The position numbers and the translations under genes are program-made. A stretch of 38,163 bases of DNA from Mordavella massiliensis (GTDB taxonomy: Bacteria > Bacillota > Clostridia > Lachnospirales > Lachnospiraceae), in assembly GCF_016901695.1 (NCBI RefSeq), contig NZ_JACJKS010000021.1, positions 1 through 38,163 of the forward strand, in the 5' to 3' direction. The notes beneath the pieces are model-generated. The model did not search any database, was not told where the DNA came from, and worked only from the letters and a program-made list of their open reading frames with translations. Every line of letters starts with the position of its first letter. The first letter of the stretch is position 1. Positions 9,961-19,549 of the stretch are shown piece by piece.

Positions 9961-10656
9961 TTATTTCTGCCCGTAATACGCATTGGCTCCGTGTTTTCTG
10001 TAATAATGCTTGTCCTGGAGCTCCTGGGGCGCCGGCTCGTTGCCCGGATGGATCATCTCGCAGCGGGCCGCCATCTTGGCCACCTCCTCGAGGACCACCG
10101 CGTTGTGCACCGCCTCGTGGGCATCCTTGCCCCATGTGAAGGGGCCGTGGTTCTTGCAAAGCACAGCAGGAACCGCGTTGTAATCCTTGCCTCTCGCCTC
10201 GAATTCATCTGCGATAAGCACGCCCGTATTCTTCTCGTAGGCCTCCTCGATCTCTTCCTTTGTCAGGTTGCGCACGCACGGAACCTCCCCGTAGATATAG
10301 TCCGCGTGGGTGGTGCCGTAGCAGGGGATGTCCCGCCCTGCCTGCGCCCAGCTCGTGGCCCAGGGGGAGTGGGTGTGCACAATGCCGCCCACCTCCGGGA
10401 AGCGGTTGTACAGCACCACGTGGGTTGGGGTGTCAGAGGAGGGGTTGTAGCGTCCCTCCACCTTGTTGCCCTCCAGATCCACCACGACCATGTCGTCCGG
10501 CGTAAGCTTGTCATAGTCCACGCCGCTGGGCTTGATGACAAAGAGTCCTTTCTCCCTGTCAATGCCGCTTACATTGCCCCAGGTAAATGTCACGAGCCCG
10601 TACTTGGGGAGCAGCATATTCGCCTCATACACTTCTTTTTTCAGTTCTTCCAGCAT
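9961..10656 (-). CDS. araD: L-ribulose-5-phosphate 4-epimerase
   Basis: Class II aldolase-fold epimerase of 231 aa, the standard length. It shows TWGNVSGID, the zinc ligands in VHTHSPWA and the later His in KNHGPFTWG, and the acidic residue in SSDTPTH. It converts L-ribulose-5-P to D-xylulose-5-P, feeding the pentose phosphate pathway. It follows araA by 30 nt, with ACAGGAGG before the ATG. It seems intact. Because araA is broken, its remaining source of substrate may be the ulaE/lyxK operon at 1.2-3.7 kb. Confidence 0.93.
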   Translation of the reverse strand: MLEELKKEVYEANMLLPKYGLVTFTWGNVSGIDREKGLFVIKPSGVDYDKLTPDDMVVVDLEGNKVEGRYNPSSDTPTHVVLYNRFPEVGGIVHTHSPWATSWAQAGRDIPCYGTTHADYIYGEVPCVRNLTKEEIEEAYEKNTGVLIADEFEARGKDYNAVPAVLCKNHGPFTWGKDAHEAVHNAVVLEEVAKMAARCEMIHPGNEPAPQELQDKHYYRKHGANAYYGQK

Positions 10657-10686
10657 CTTTTTTTCCTCCTGTCTTTCCGCAAGATC

Positions 10687-11781
10687 CTATTTCCTGTACA
10701 CGAGCGCATTCCACTTCAGCTCATTCTGGAACCGGCGGATCGTCGTATCTCTGTCGATGAAGACAGCCTCGATCCCCATGTACGCCGCCCAGTCGCCCAT
10801 CTGCTCCGCCGTCAGGTCGTAGGAGAAGGCTGTGTGATGCGCGCCTCCGGCCAGGATCCACGCCTCCGCGCCGGTCTGCAGGTTCGGCTCCGGCGTCCAG
10901 AACGCAGTGGCAACCGGGAGCTTCGGCATCGGCTTCTCTGTCTTCTTGCAGTTCACATCGTTGATGATGAGCCGGAACCGGTCGCCCAGATCGATCAGGG
11001 ATGTGGCGATGGTCGGGCATACTTCCAGCATGTGGGCCTCCAGCACGCCTTCCCTGCCCTCGGGCAGGATTTCATATTTATCGTAATACTCTTCCACAAG
11101 CGTGTCAATATCCGCCTGGGATATAGCCGCCACAGCTTCCGCGATCTCATTGACCGGGTAGGTGTCCACCTCCCAGCCAAATTTGATCTGAGCCTCCACC
11201 TTGTCGCCCTCTGTCACAGCTACGTTCCGCATATTGTCCGCGATCCGCATGACGCGCACATGGCTGCTCTCGATCACACCCACCGCCGTGCGCATCCAGG
11301 CGCCGATCCGCTTCTGGACATCCGCGTCCGCCCAGTAGCCCATGACCACCTTGCGCTCCATGCCGAGGCGGCTGAAGATATGCCCGTACTCCCGGTCGCC
11401 GTGGGCCGCCTGGTTCTCATTCATGAAATCCATGTCAATGGTGTCGTAGGGGATCTCCCTGTTGAACTGGGTGTGCAGATGCAGCAGGGGCTTGCGGAAT
11501 TCCTGCAGACCCAGGATCCACGACTTGGCCGGCGAGAACGTGTGCATCCAGGTGATGACGCCCGCGCATGTGTCGTCCGTGTTGGCCTCGTTGAACGTCC
11601 TGCGGATCAGCTCGTTGGTGATGAGCGTCGGCTTCCAGACAACCTCGTAGGGCAGATTGCCGGATGCATTCAGCTCCTCCACGATCTTCTGCGAATGCTC
11701 CGCCACGTGAGCCAGACACTCGTCCCCGTACAGATCCTGTGAACCTGTGCAGAACCAAAATTTGTACTATTTCTCTTCCAC
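10687..11781 (-). pseudogene. araA: L-arabinose isomerase, broken (amber codon and two deletions)
   Basis: Reading from the GTG at 11781, which has AAAGGAGGG seven nt upstream, codons 1-4 are V/M-E-E-K, codon 5 is TAG (11767-11769), and the frame then continues YKFWFCTGSQDLYG, the conserved N-terminus of arabinose isomerase. The frame spans 365 codons instead of about 495. At about 11046, YEILPEGREG jumps to VLEAHMLEVCP, removing roughly 105-110 residues that in the E. coli enzyme include metal ligands Glu306 and Glu333. At about 11005, CPTIA jumps to TSLIDLGDRF, removing about 33 more. Both joins keep the frame. The C-terminal AGGAHHTAFS with the last His ligand is present. Restarting at an internal GTG (11706) would still lack the active site, so this is a pseudogene. 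Confidence 0.9.
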
Positions 11782-11820
11782 TGTTGTACCCTCCTTTATT
11801 CAACTTGTACTGATAACTGT

Positions 11821-11849
11821 ACTATACAATGCCTTAGTTGTATTTACAA
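11821..11849 (-). promoter_or_regulatory. promoter of the ara operon
   Basis: On the minus strand TTGTAA and TATAGT are 17 nt apart, 40 nt before the araA start. The promoter is still well formed although the first gene is broken. Confidence 0.7.
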
Positions 11850-11852
11850 CTA
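11835..11852. promoter_or_regulatory. probable AraR operator
   Basis: TAGTTGTATTTACAACTA is a palindrome with perfect 8-bp arms around TT. It covers the -35 box of the ara promoter. A looser second dyad (CTGTACTATACAAT, 11817-11830) covers the -10 box. The half-sites TTGTA/TACAA match the known style of AraR sites (ATTTGTAC half-sites in Bacillus subtilis). Assignment to the nearby araR product is inference. Confidence 0.65.
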
Positions 11853-11859
11853 CAATTTA

Positions 11860-11893
11860 TGAAAAAGGCGGAGTCTTTTTCAGACTTCCGCCT
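11860..11893 (-). terminator. terminator of the rel-nitrilase operon
   Basis: Arms GGCGGAGTC and GACTTCCGCC (one bulge), followed on the minus strand by a TTTTTC tract, 21 nt after the nitrilase stop. Confidence 0.8.
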
Positions 11894-11913
11894 CCTGCAT
11901 ATCGTTTCTCTGT

Positions 11914-12726
11914 TTAATACGCTTCCTCCCGCCTGGCGGACAGAAGGGGCAGCTGCTCCCGCACCCGGTCCGCCATGGAAAGGTCGATCTCGGTCAGCAT
12001 ATAGCCCGGCTTCTCATCCATCTGCCGGATCACGTCGCCCCAGGGGGAGACGAGGATCGAATGCCCCCAGGCCACATAGCCGGCCGACTCATCCCTGGCC
12101 GGGGATATGCCCGCCGCAAAGCACTGGCCGTCCACGGCGCGGCTGCGGAACATGAGCTCCCAGTGGGCCGGGCCGGTGGTCATGTTGAAGGCCGCCGGCA
12201 CGAGGATCAGCCTGGCCCCGTCCCGGGCCATCCGAAGAGCCAGCTCCGGGAAGCGGAAGTCAAAGCAGACGCACAGGCCGATCTTCCCGAACTCCGTGTC
12301 AAAGACCGTGCTTGCGCGTCCCGGCGTCAGGGTGTCCGACTCCCGGAAGTGCTGGCCGCCCTCCACCTGGATGTCAAACAGATGGACTTTCCTGTGTTTC
12401 GCCGCCTGCCGCCCCTGCCGGTCGAACACATAGGCCGTGTTGTAGATCCTCCCGTCCGCGTCCCGCTCCGGCACAGAGCCCGCCGCCAGCCAGACGCTGT
12501 ACTTCGCCGCCATGTCCCGCAGCGCCCGCCACATGGGGCCGCCCTCCGCCTCGGCGTACACCGGGAAATTCGCTGTGTCGTAGGGGCAGGCAAACATCTC
12601 CCCCAGCGCCACCAGGTCCGGCTTCTCCGGCGCCATCTGCGCCAGATACGCCTCCGCCTGTTTCAGATTTTTCTCCTTGTCCCCGTACACGTGGGACTGG
12701 ATCTGCGCGATCTTCACACGCCTCAT
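11914..12726 (-). CDS. carbon-nitrogen hydrolase (nitrilase family, omega-amidase-like)
   Basis: Protein of 270 aa with the Glu-Lys-Cys triad of the nitrilase superfamily: E in LVALGEMFACP, K in KHRKVHLFD and C in KIGLCVCFDFRFPE. Length and motifs fit the Nit2/omega-amidase branch, cytoplasmic amidases acting on omega-amides of keto acids, though other amides are possible. The gene overlaps the rel gene by ATGA. AAAGGAG touches the ATG at 12726, which is too close; a GTG at 12717 (VKIAQIQ), nine nt from that ribosome site, may be the true start. Translational coupling with the alarmone synthetase is likely. Confidence 0.85.
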   Translation of the reverse strand: MRRVKIAQIQSHVYGDKEKNLKQAEAYLAQMAPEKPDLVALGEMFACPYDTANFPVYAEAEGGPMWRALRDMAAKYSVWLAAGSVPERDADGRIYNTAYVFDRQGRQAAKHRKVHLFDIQVEGGQHFRESDTLTPGRASTVFDTEFGKIGLCVCFDFRFPELALRMARDGARLILVPAAFNMTTGPAHWELMFRSRAVDGQCFAAGISPARDESAGYVAWGHSILVSPWGDVIRQMDEKPGYMLTEIDLSMADRVREQLPLLSARREEAY

Positions 12727-13652
12727 CTCCTTTCCTCATCCTGCAGGGCCGGCCCCTTGAAGATCCGGCCCGCCAGATAGCCGTCCGCCGCCGGCTCCTC
12801 CCGGTCCTCCCCCGGGAAGGCCATGTCATACATGAGGGAAGCCAGCATCCCCGCGGACTGGGTCTGGGCTGCCAGGCAGACGGAGAGCCGCTCCAGCTCC
12901 TGCCTGTTCCCGCTGTTCCTGTGCCTGTTGTACACAAGGTCGTGGGTGCACTCGCCCCAGGCCTCGTCAAAGATGGTCCGCACCTGGATCTCCGCATAGT
13001 GCCCCTCGTACCAGACAAGGTAGTGCAGGCTGCAGTAGCCCTCCTTTGAGATGGTGGGCCGGAAGGGGAGCTCCCCGTCCACCAGATAGGCGGAGATCTC
13101 ATTCCCGTACCGGACGTACAGCCGGGGCTGCTCCGCCAGGAAGTTGCCCGCACCCTCTTCCGGGTAGGCCGCCTCCCAGTCTTTCACGCAGTCCTGCTTC
13201 CAGGGGGCGAACACATCCAGGATCCACTCGTGGACCATCCGCCACTGCTGGGGGTAGCGGATCAGGATCCGGATCCCCACCAGGTCCGTGATGACTTTGT
13301 AGTAGTTGTCCCCGCAAAGCGGCCGGTATTTCTCCACATCCCAGTCTTCGCCCGGCAGCCGGGGGAGTTCCGCCTTCTTCCGGATGCACTTCCCGATCAG
13401 GCTCTCCGCAGTCTTCACCCGGTACTTGGCCGAGTGGATCTCTTTTAGCCGCTCGTCTGACAGGATCCGGATCAGCAGGCTCCGGGCCGTCTCCTCGCAC
13501 CCGGCGCGGTAGGGGTTCGCCCCCTCCCCGTAGTGCTCGGCGATCCGCTTCAGCTGGAAATCCAGCTCCGGCTCGATCTCGCTCACCTGCCCGTACATGC
13601 TCTCCAGCTCCGCCTCCTCCACGATCCTGTCCAGTTCACGATTCCAGTCCAT
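12723..13652 (-). CDS. RelA/SpoT-domain (p)ppGpp synthetase, small alarmone synthetase type
   Basis: Protein of 309 aa with a synthetase domain and no HD hydrolase or TGS domain. Visible motifs: YRVKTAESLIGKC (substrate-binding basic stretch), ITDLVGIRILIRY with the catalytic Asp, EGYCSLHYLVWY (the usual GYRSLH has Cys in place of Arg), and AEIQVRTIFDEAWGECTHD with the catalytic Glu. It should make pppGpp/ppGpp from GTP/GDP and ATP, although the Arg-to-Cys change in the G-loop could affect nucleotide choice. The start ATG 13652 has AGGAGAGGGGG seven nt upstream. The terminator of tuf lies just before it, so the two-gene rel-nitrilase operon is separate from the str operon. Confidence 0.82.
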   Translation of the reverse strand: MDWNRELDRIVEEAELESMYGQVSEIEPELDFQLKRIAEHYGEGANPYRAGCEETARSLLIRILSDERLKEIHSAKYRVKTAESLIGKCIRKKAELPRLPGEDWDVEKYRPLCGDNYYKVITDLVGIRILIRYPQQWRMVHEWILDVFAPWKQDCVKDWEAAYPEEGAGNFLAEQPRLYVRYGNEISAYLVDGELPFRPTISKEGYCSLHYLVWYEGHYAEIQVRTIFDEAWGECTHDLVYNRHRNSGNRQELERLSVCLAAQTQSAGMLASLMYDMAFPGEDREEPAADGYLAGRIFKGPALQDEERR

Positions 13653-13704
13653 CTGCGCACCCCCTCTCCTGTCAGGCACTGTCTGCATGTGATCTGTACG
13701 TATG

Positions 13705-13756
13705 ATAAAAAAGAGGGCACCCCTCCAGTCATTTTCATAACCTTCAAGATGCCCTC
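13705..13756 (-). terminator. terminator of tuf
   Basis: Arms GAGGGCA and TGCCCTC (perfect 7 bp) with a 30-nt loop, followed on the minus strand by CTTTTTTAT. It is placed about 35 nt after the tuf stop. Confidence 0.75.
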
Positions 13757-13790
13757 CTGATTATATGCTTCTTCTGTTGTAGATCAGAGA

Positions 13791-14984
13791 TTACTCGATG
13801 ATCGTAGCAACACGGCCGGATCCTACTGTACGGCCACCCTCACGGATAGCGAAGCGGAGACCCTGCTCCATAGCTACCGGATGGATCAGCTCGATCGTCA
13901 TCTCTACGTTATCACCAGGCATGCACATCTCTGTTCCCTCGGGAAGCTCGCAAACACCTGTAACGTCTGTTGTTCTGAAGTAGAACTGCGGACGGTAGTT
14001 GTTGAAGAACGGAGTATGACGTCCACCCTCGTCCTTTGTCAGAACGTATACCTGAGCTGTGAACTTGTGGTGGCATGTAACAGAACCGGGTTTGCAAAGA
14101 ACCTGTCCTCTCTCGATCTCTGTTCTCTGAACGCCACGAAGCAGCGCGCCGATGTTGTCACCAGCCTGAGCCTCGTCAAGAAGCTTACGGAACATCTCAA
14201 CACCAGTTACAACTGTCTTCTTTGTCTCCTCGTGGATACCAACGATCTCAACCTCGTCGGATACGTGAAGTGTACCACGCTCTACTCTACCAGTAGCAAC
14301 TGTTCCACGACCTGTGATGGAGAATACGTCCTCTACAGGCATAAGGAACGGCTTGTCTGTGTCACGCTGCGGATCCGGGATGTAGGAGTCAACTGCATCC
14401 ATGAGCTCCATGATCTTGTCGCCCCACTCTCCGTCCGGATCTTCCAGAGCCTTCAGAGCGGAACCCTGGATGATCGGTGTGTCATCGCCCGGGAACTCGT
14501 ACTCGTCAAGCAGCTCACGGATCTCCATCTCAACCAGCTCAAGGAGCTCCTCATCGTCAACCATGTCGCACTTGTTCATGAATACAACGATGTAGGGAAC
14601 GCCTACCTGACGGGACAGAAGGATGTGCTCTCTTGTCTGAGCCATAACACCGTCTGTAGCAGCAACTACGAGGATAGCGCCGTCCATCTGAGCAGCACCG
14701 GTGATCATGTTCTTAACGTAGTCAGCATGTCCCGGGCAGTCAACGTGTGCATAGTGACGCTTGTCTGTCTCGTACTCAACGTGAGCTGTGGAGATCGTGA
14801 TTCCACGCTCTCTCTCCTCGGGAGCCTTGTCGATGTTGTCGAAGGCAACCTCGGCGTTACCGGCTACTCTGTGAGCCAGAACCTTTGTGATGGCTGCTGT
14901 CAGAGTTGTCTTACCATGGTCAACGTGGCCGATGGTACCAATATTGCAATGCGGTTTTGTTCTTTCAAATTTAGCTTTTGCCAT
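13791..14984 (-). CDS. tuf: elongation factor Tu
   Basis: Complete EF-Tu, 397 aa. G1 GHVDHGKTT, the switch I region (RERGITI), [12 protein letters not shown] and GSALKALE are all canonical, and domains 2 and 3 are complete through [11 protein letters not shown]. It carries aminoacyl-tRNA to the ribosome. Ribosome site AAGGAGG. It follows fusA by 161 nt and has its own promoter, so it can be expressed apart from the rest of the str operon. Highly biased codon use, as expected for an abundant protein. Confidence 0.99.
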   Translation of the reverse strand: MAKAKFERTKPHCNIGTIGHVDHGKTTLTAAITKVLAHRVAGNAEVAFDNIDKAPEERERGITISTAHVEYETDKRHYAHVDCPGHADYVKNMITGAAQMDGAILVVAATDGVMAQTREHILLSRQVGVPYIVVFMNKCDMVDDEELLELVEMEIRELLDEYEFPGDDTPIIQGSALKALEDPDGEWGDKIMELMDAVDSYIPDPQRDTDKPFLMPVEDVFSITGRGTVATGRVERGTLHVSDEVEIVGIHEETKKTVVTGVEMFRKLLDEAQAGDNIGALLRGVQRTEIERGQVLCKPGSVTCHHKFTAQVYVLTKDEGGRHTPFFNNYRPQFYFRTTDVTGVCELPEGTEMCMPGDNVEMTIELIHPVAMEQGLRFAIREGGRTVGSGRVATIIE

Positions 14985-15060
14985 TTTGAATATCCTCCTT
15001 AATCGAGCGCCCTTTTTTCGGGCATTTTTTGATTTGATCAGTTAAACTCGGCTAGTTCTG

Positions 15061-15089
15061 ATTATATTTCATATCCCCCCGTTTTTCAA
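15061..15089 (-). promoter_or_regulatory. tuf promoter in the fusA-tuf spacer
   Basis: On the minus strand TTGAAA, a 17-nt spacer and a perfect TATAAT. The leader downstream contains the hairpin GCCC-GAAAAAA-GGGC (about 15010-15024) shortly before the tuf ribosome site, possibly affecting mRNA stability. Confidence 0.75.
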
Positions 15090-15145
15090 GCTTTTTTCAC
15101 ACTTTTTTAGGCAAAAATGTGGGGCCGGCCTGACGGGGGAGGATA

Positions 15146-17263
15146 TTAATCATTTTTTCCGGATAATACTTTCTCCTGTACGGACTTCGGAACAGCTTTG
15201 TAGCTGTTGAAGAACATGGAGTAGTTGCCTCGTCCCTGTGTTCTGGAACGCAGGTCTGTGGAGTATCCGAACATCTCGGAAAGCGGCACGAATGCGCGCA
15301 CGATCTTTCCTCCGCCCAGATCGTCCATACCCTCGATCTGTCCGCGGCGGGAGTTCAGGTCGCCGATGATGTCTCCCATGTACTCCTCCGGCATGGTGAC
15401 TTCCACCTTCATGATAGGCTCAAGAAGCACCGGCGCGGCTTTCTTCATCGCGTCCTTGAAGGCAAGGGATCCGGCGATGTGGAAGGCCATCTCTGAGGAG
15501 TCGACCTCATGGTAGGATCCGTCGTACACATTCGCATGGATGCCCACAACCGGGAATCCGCCAAGGATACCGGACTTCATGGCTTCCTCGATACCTTCGC
15601 CGACAGCCGGGATGTACTCCTTCGGGATCGCTCCGCCGACTACGGTTGACTCGAACTTGTATGTCTCCTCGCCGTTGACATCCATGGGCTCGAATTTTAC
15701 CTTACAGTGTCCGTACTGACCACGTCCGCCGGACTGCTTCGCGTACTTGCTGTCCACGTCCACAGCCTTGGTGAAGGCCTCTTTGTAAGCAACCTGCGGG
15801 GCGCCTACGTTGGCTTCTACCTTGAACTCGCGGAGCAGACGGTCCACGATGATCTCCAGATGGAGCTCGCCCATACCTGCGATGATGGTCTGGCCTGTCT
15901 CCTGGTCTGTGTGTGCGCGGAAGGTCGGGTCCTCCTCTGCCAGCTTGGCAAGGGACTCGCCCAGCTTGCCCTGAGATGCCTTTGTCTTGGGCTCGATCGC
16001 CAGCTCGATAACCGGCTCCGGGAACTCCATGGACTCAAGGATGACCGGGTGCTGCTCATCACAGATCGTGTCGCCTGTTGTGGAGAACTTGAAGCCGATG
16101 GCGGCGGCGATATCGCCGGAGTACACCTTATCCAGCTCCTGTCTCTTGTTGGCGTGCATCTGCAGGATACGTCCCACACGCTCCTTCTTGTCCTTTGTCG
16201 CGTTCAGCACGTAGGAACCGGAGTTGACGGTTCCGGAGTAAACGCGGAAGTAAGCGAGCTTACCTACGAACGGGTCTGTCATGATCTTGAATACAAGAGC
16301 GGAGAAGGGCTCCTCGTCAGAGGAATGTCTCTCCACCTCGTTGCCGTCCTCATCGACACCCTTGATAGCCGGGATGTCTGTCGGGGCGGGCATGAACTCA
16401 AGGATCGCATCCAGAAGCTTCTGGACGCCTTTGTTCCTGTAAGCAGATCCGCAGCATACCGGAACTGCCGTACACTCGCATGTCGCTTTACGAAGAACTG
16501 CCTTCATGGCCTCCACGGACGGCTCCTCGCCCTCCAGGTACTCCATCATCAGATCGTCGTCCAGCTCGCAGATCTTCTCCACAAGCTCTGTGTGGTAGAG
16601 CTCTGCGTCGTCTTTCATATCGTCCGGGATCTCTGTCACGGAGATGTCGTCGCCCTTCTCATCGTTGTAGATGTAGGCCTGCATCTCGAACAGGTCGATG
16701 ATCCCCTTGAAATCGTCTTCCTTACCGATCGGCAGTTGGAGGCAGATGGCATTCTTGCCGAGCCTTGTCTTGATCTGCTCTACGGCATTGTAGAAGTCAG
16801 CGCCCAGGATGTCCATCTTGTTGATGAACGCCATACGCGGTACGTTGTATGTGTCCGCCTGGCGCCATACGTTCTCGGACTGGGGCTCTACGCCGCCCTT
16901 CGCACAGAACACACCCACTGCGCCGTCAAGCACGCGAAGGGAACGCTCAACCTCTACCGTGAAGTCCACGTGGCCCGGAGTGTCGATGATGTTGATGCGG
17001 TGCTCTAAAGCGCCCTTCTTCGGCTTCGTCTTCTCCTCCAGTGTCCAGTGGCAGGTGGTAGCGGCTGAAGTAATCGTGATACCTCTCTCCTGCTCCTGCT
17101 CCATCCAGTCCATGGTAGCAGTACCTTCGTGAGTATCACCGATTTTGTAGTTAACACCAGTATAATAGAGGATACGCTCTGTCAGTGTCGTCTTACCGGC
17201 ATCGATATGAGCCATGATACCAATATTCCTGGTTCTCTCCAATGGATATTCTCTTCCAGCCAA
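15146..17263 (-). CDS. fusA: elongation factor G
   Basis: Complete EF-G, 705 aa: [33 protein letters not shown] and [10 protein letters not shown], then domains II-V ending in the typical [20 protein letters not shown] region. It drives ribosomal translocation and, with RRF, recycling. The start codon is TTG at 17263, supported by GGAGGA about seven nt upstream and by the family-typical N-terminus; no ATG fits. It lies 15 nt after rpsG. Confidence 0.99.
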   Translation of the reverse strand: MAGREYPLERTRNIGIMAHIDAGKTTLTERILYYTGVNYKIGDTHEGTATMDWMEQEQERGITITSAATTCHWTLEEKTKPKKGALEHRINIIDTPGHVDFTVEVERSLRVLDGAVGVFCAKGGVEPQSENVWRQADTYNVPRMAFINKMDILGADFYNAVEQIKTRLGKNAICLQLPIGKEDDFKGIIDLFEMQAYIYNDEKGDDISVTEIPDDMKDDAELYHTELVEKICELDDDLMMEYLEGEEPSVEAMKAVLRKATCECTAVPVCCGSAYRNKGVQKLLDAILEFMPAPTDIPAIKGVDEDGNEVERHSSDEEPFSALVFKIMTDPFVGKLAYFRVYSGTVNSGSYVLNATKDKKERVGRILQMHANKRQELDKVYSGDIAAAIGFKFSTTGDTICDEQHPVILESMEFPEPVIELAIEPKTKASQGKLGESLAKLAEEDPTFRAHTDQETGQTIIAGMGELHLEIIVDRLLREFKVEANVGAPQVAYKEAFTKAVDVDSKYAKQSGGRGQYGHCKVKFEPMDVNGEETYKFESTVVGGAIPKEYIPAVGEGIEEAMKSGILGGFPVVGIHANVYDGSYHEVDSSEMAFHIAGSLAFKDAMKKAAPVLLEPIMKVEVTMPEEYMGDIIGDLNSRRGQIEGMDDLGGGKIVRAFVPLSEMFGYSTDLRSRTQGRGNYSMFFNSYKAVPKSVQEKVLSGKND

Positions 17264-17278
17264 GGTCTTCTCCTCCTA

Positions 17279-18013
<735 letters not shown>

Positions 18014-18436
18014 TTATTTTTTAGCGTCTTTCGGTCTCTTTGCACCGTATTTGGAACGGGCCTGTCTTCTCTTGGCAACGCCTGCCGTATCCAGTGTTCC
18101 TCTTACGATGTGATACCTTGTACCGGGAAGGTCCTTAACACGGCCTCCGCGGATCAGGACAACGCTGTGCTCCTGCAGGTTGTGTCCCTCGCCCGGAATG
18201 TAGCTTGTTACCTCGATTCCGTTGGAAAGACGTACTCTGGCGATCTTACGAAGAGCTGAGTTCGGCTTCTTCGGCGTAGCTGTCTTAACGGCTGTGCACA
18301 CACCTCTCTTCTGGGGAGCGGATGTGTCTGTCGTTCTCTTCTTCAGGGAGTTATACCCTTTCTGAAGAGCCGGAGCTGTAGATTTCTTTGCAGAAGTCTG
18401 ACGTCCCTTTCTTACTAACTGGTTGAATGTTGGCAT
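18014..18436 (-). CDS. rpsL: 30S ribosomal protein S12
   Basis: Complete S12, 140 aa, with [27 protein letters not shown] and [14 protein letters not shown]. The two lysines at which streptomycin-resistance changes usually fall (in TPKKPNS and RVKDLPG) are both Lys, the sensitive form. Strong ribosome site (TAGGAGGTG). It is the first gene of the str operon here; rpoC, often upstream in clostridia, is not adjacent. Confidence 0.99.
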   Translation of the reverse strand: MPTFNQLVRKGRQTSAKKSTAPALQKGYNSLKKRTTDTSAPQKRGVCTAVKTATPKKPNSALRKIARVRLSNGIEVTSYIPGEGHNLQEHSVVLIRGGRVKDLPGTRYHIVRGTLDTAGVAKRRQARSKYGAKRPKDAKK

Positions 18437-18474
18437 TTCTCTTCACCTCCTACGATTAAAAATAAGTTACGGGT

Positions 18475-18529
18475 TTTAAACTTTTGCAAGTTTAAGGCGC
18501 ACGAAATACAGCGTATTTCAATGCACGCC
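18475..18529 (-). promoter_or_regulatory. two hairpins in the rpsL leader
   Basis: In the minus-strand leader a long stem-loop (GGCGTGC ... GAAATAC-GCT-GTATTTC ... GTGCGCC, 18497-18529) is followed by a second one (TTAAACTT-GC-AAAAGTTTAA, 18475-18495). Neither is followed by a T run. They may regulate or stabilise the str mRNA. I could not identify a convincing -35/-10 pair between them and the terminator upstream. Confidence 0.45.
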
Positions 18530-18554
18530 AGACTATTTTAGTATGGATGGCCCC

Positions 18555-18604
18555 AAAAGTCAAGGGCCTGCGGGATTTTTTTGTCCCGCAGGCCCCTGAC
18601 TTTT
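18555..18604 (-). terminator. long terminator between the Rpn-type gene and rpsL
   Basis: Very strong stem: AAAAGTCA(A)GGGCCTGCGGGA paired with its complement across an 8-nt T-rich loop, beginning right after the stop at 18606. A and T flanks at the base allow function on either strand. Confidence 0.85.
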
Positions 18605-18605
18605 C

Positions 18606-19393
18606 TCATGCCCAGTACTTTTCCATGCACTCCCGGACCTTCTCCCGGGAAACCGTAAACTTCTCGCCCACTTTCTTCTCCGTCACTTCCCTTGTGTGGC
18701 CCAGCTCCCGGCATGTCTCCACAAGCGCCTGTATGCCCATCTCCATCCCGCTGTCAACGCCCGACTGGTACAGATCCTCCAACGCCTTGCACATATTCAC
18801 CGTCCCCTCCTTTCGGTCTTTTTCCTCTCTCATGCTCTCCATCACGCCTCCTGCATGCAGCATCTCTCTTGCCGCGCGGTAGGTATCCGCGTCTACGTTC
18901 TGAAAATACTCTCTGTGCCTGTCCATATACTTTTGAAGCTCTCTCATGTCTCCCCTATATTTTAGCATACCGAAGATAAGCTGTAAATCGCTGGTAAACT
19001 TTTCAGGATCGTGTATCTTCCCCACATCCACCAGATTGATGCGGTAATCGGGCACATAGTTTTTCAGCATTTTGCGGATCTGCTCCGTGTAGGAGAGGCT
19101 GTCGTAGAGCATATTGCGGACAGGCATGGCGTAGTGGACGCCGGACTGGCTCTCACAGGCCAGCAGGGCCAGGTAAGGGCCTTCTTCCACTGCATCACTA
19201 TGTCCCGGTACCTCTGCACCTGCCTCTCATTCTTGTCCTGATCCGGCACCAGGATATCCGACTCTCCCCTTGCCTCCTCCAGATCCTCCGGGCAGACAAC
19301 CCGCTCTCCGTCAAAGACGACTCCATTGAACAGATCCGCAAATCTGCCTCTGTCCCTCATCCAGTGATTGACAGCCGTACTGCTCTTTCCCAT
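18606..19393 (-). pseudogene. Rpn-family (PD-(D/E)XK, putative transposase) gene, frameshifted
   Basis: Two frames make one gene. The first starts at ATG 19393 with a perfect site (AAGGAGGT, six nt) and reads MGKSSTAVNHWMRDRGRFAD, DLFNGVVFDGERV and QRYRDIVMQWK. Near 19190 the frame shifts, and the rest (EEGPYLALLACESQ, HYAMPVRNMLYDSLSYTEQI, LKNYVPDYRINLVDVG) continues in the next frame to 18606. One base inserted or lost in the GGAAGAAGG stretch explains it. Comparing with family members I remember, a stretch after SLSYTEQIRKM also looks deleted. The C-terminal tail (residues on either side of QALVETCRELGHT) is the usual helical tail. These clostridial genes are multicopy; the product is probably inactive. 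Confidence 0.75.
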
Positions 19394-19491
19394 AGGCGTA
19401 CCTCCTTTTTATTTTTCTCTGCATCAAATGGAACCTGTGGCAGATCCTGCCAGAAAATCCCGAAACATATCCCGCCTTCATCGAGGCGGAT

Positions 19492-19522
19492 AAAAAAAGA
19501 ACTGCCGTTTACCCGGCAGTTC
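19492..19522 (-). terminator. terminator of the APH-fold kinase gene
   Basis: Perfect 9-bp arms GAACTGCCG and CGGCAGTTC around a 6-nt loop, followed on the minus strand by seven T residues, 28 nt after the stop. Confidence 0.9.
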
Positions 19523-19549
19523 CTCTGGTACAAAATCAACCTTTTTTAA

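Noticed and set aside
11767-11769. TAG in araA as pyrrolysine or other programmed readthrough.
   Set aside because: The same gene also lacks two blocks including catalytic residues, so simple loss of function explains all of it; no readthrough signal is visible.
15707-17008. A 433-codon plus-strand frame inside fusA.
   Set aside because: Antisense shadow of EF-G, whose coding sequence is beyond doubt.
19185-19195. Frameshift in the Rpn-type gene as programmed ribosomal frameshifting.
   Set aside because: No canonical slippery heptamer with a downstream pseudoknot is evident, and the copy appears to have a further deletion.
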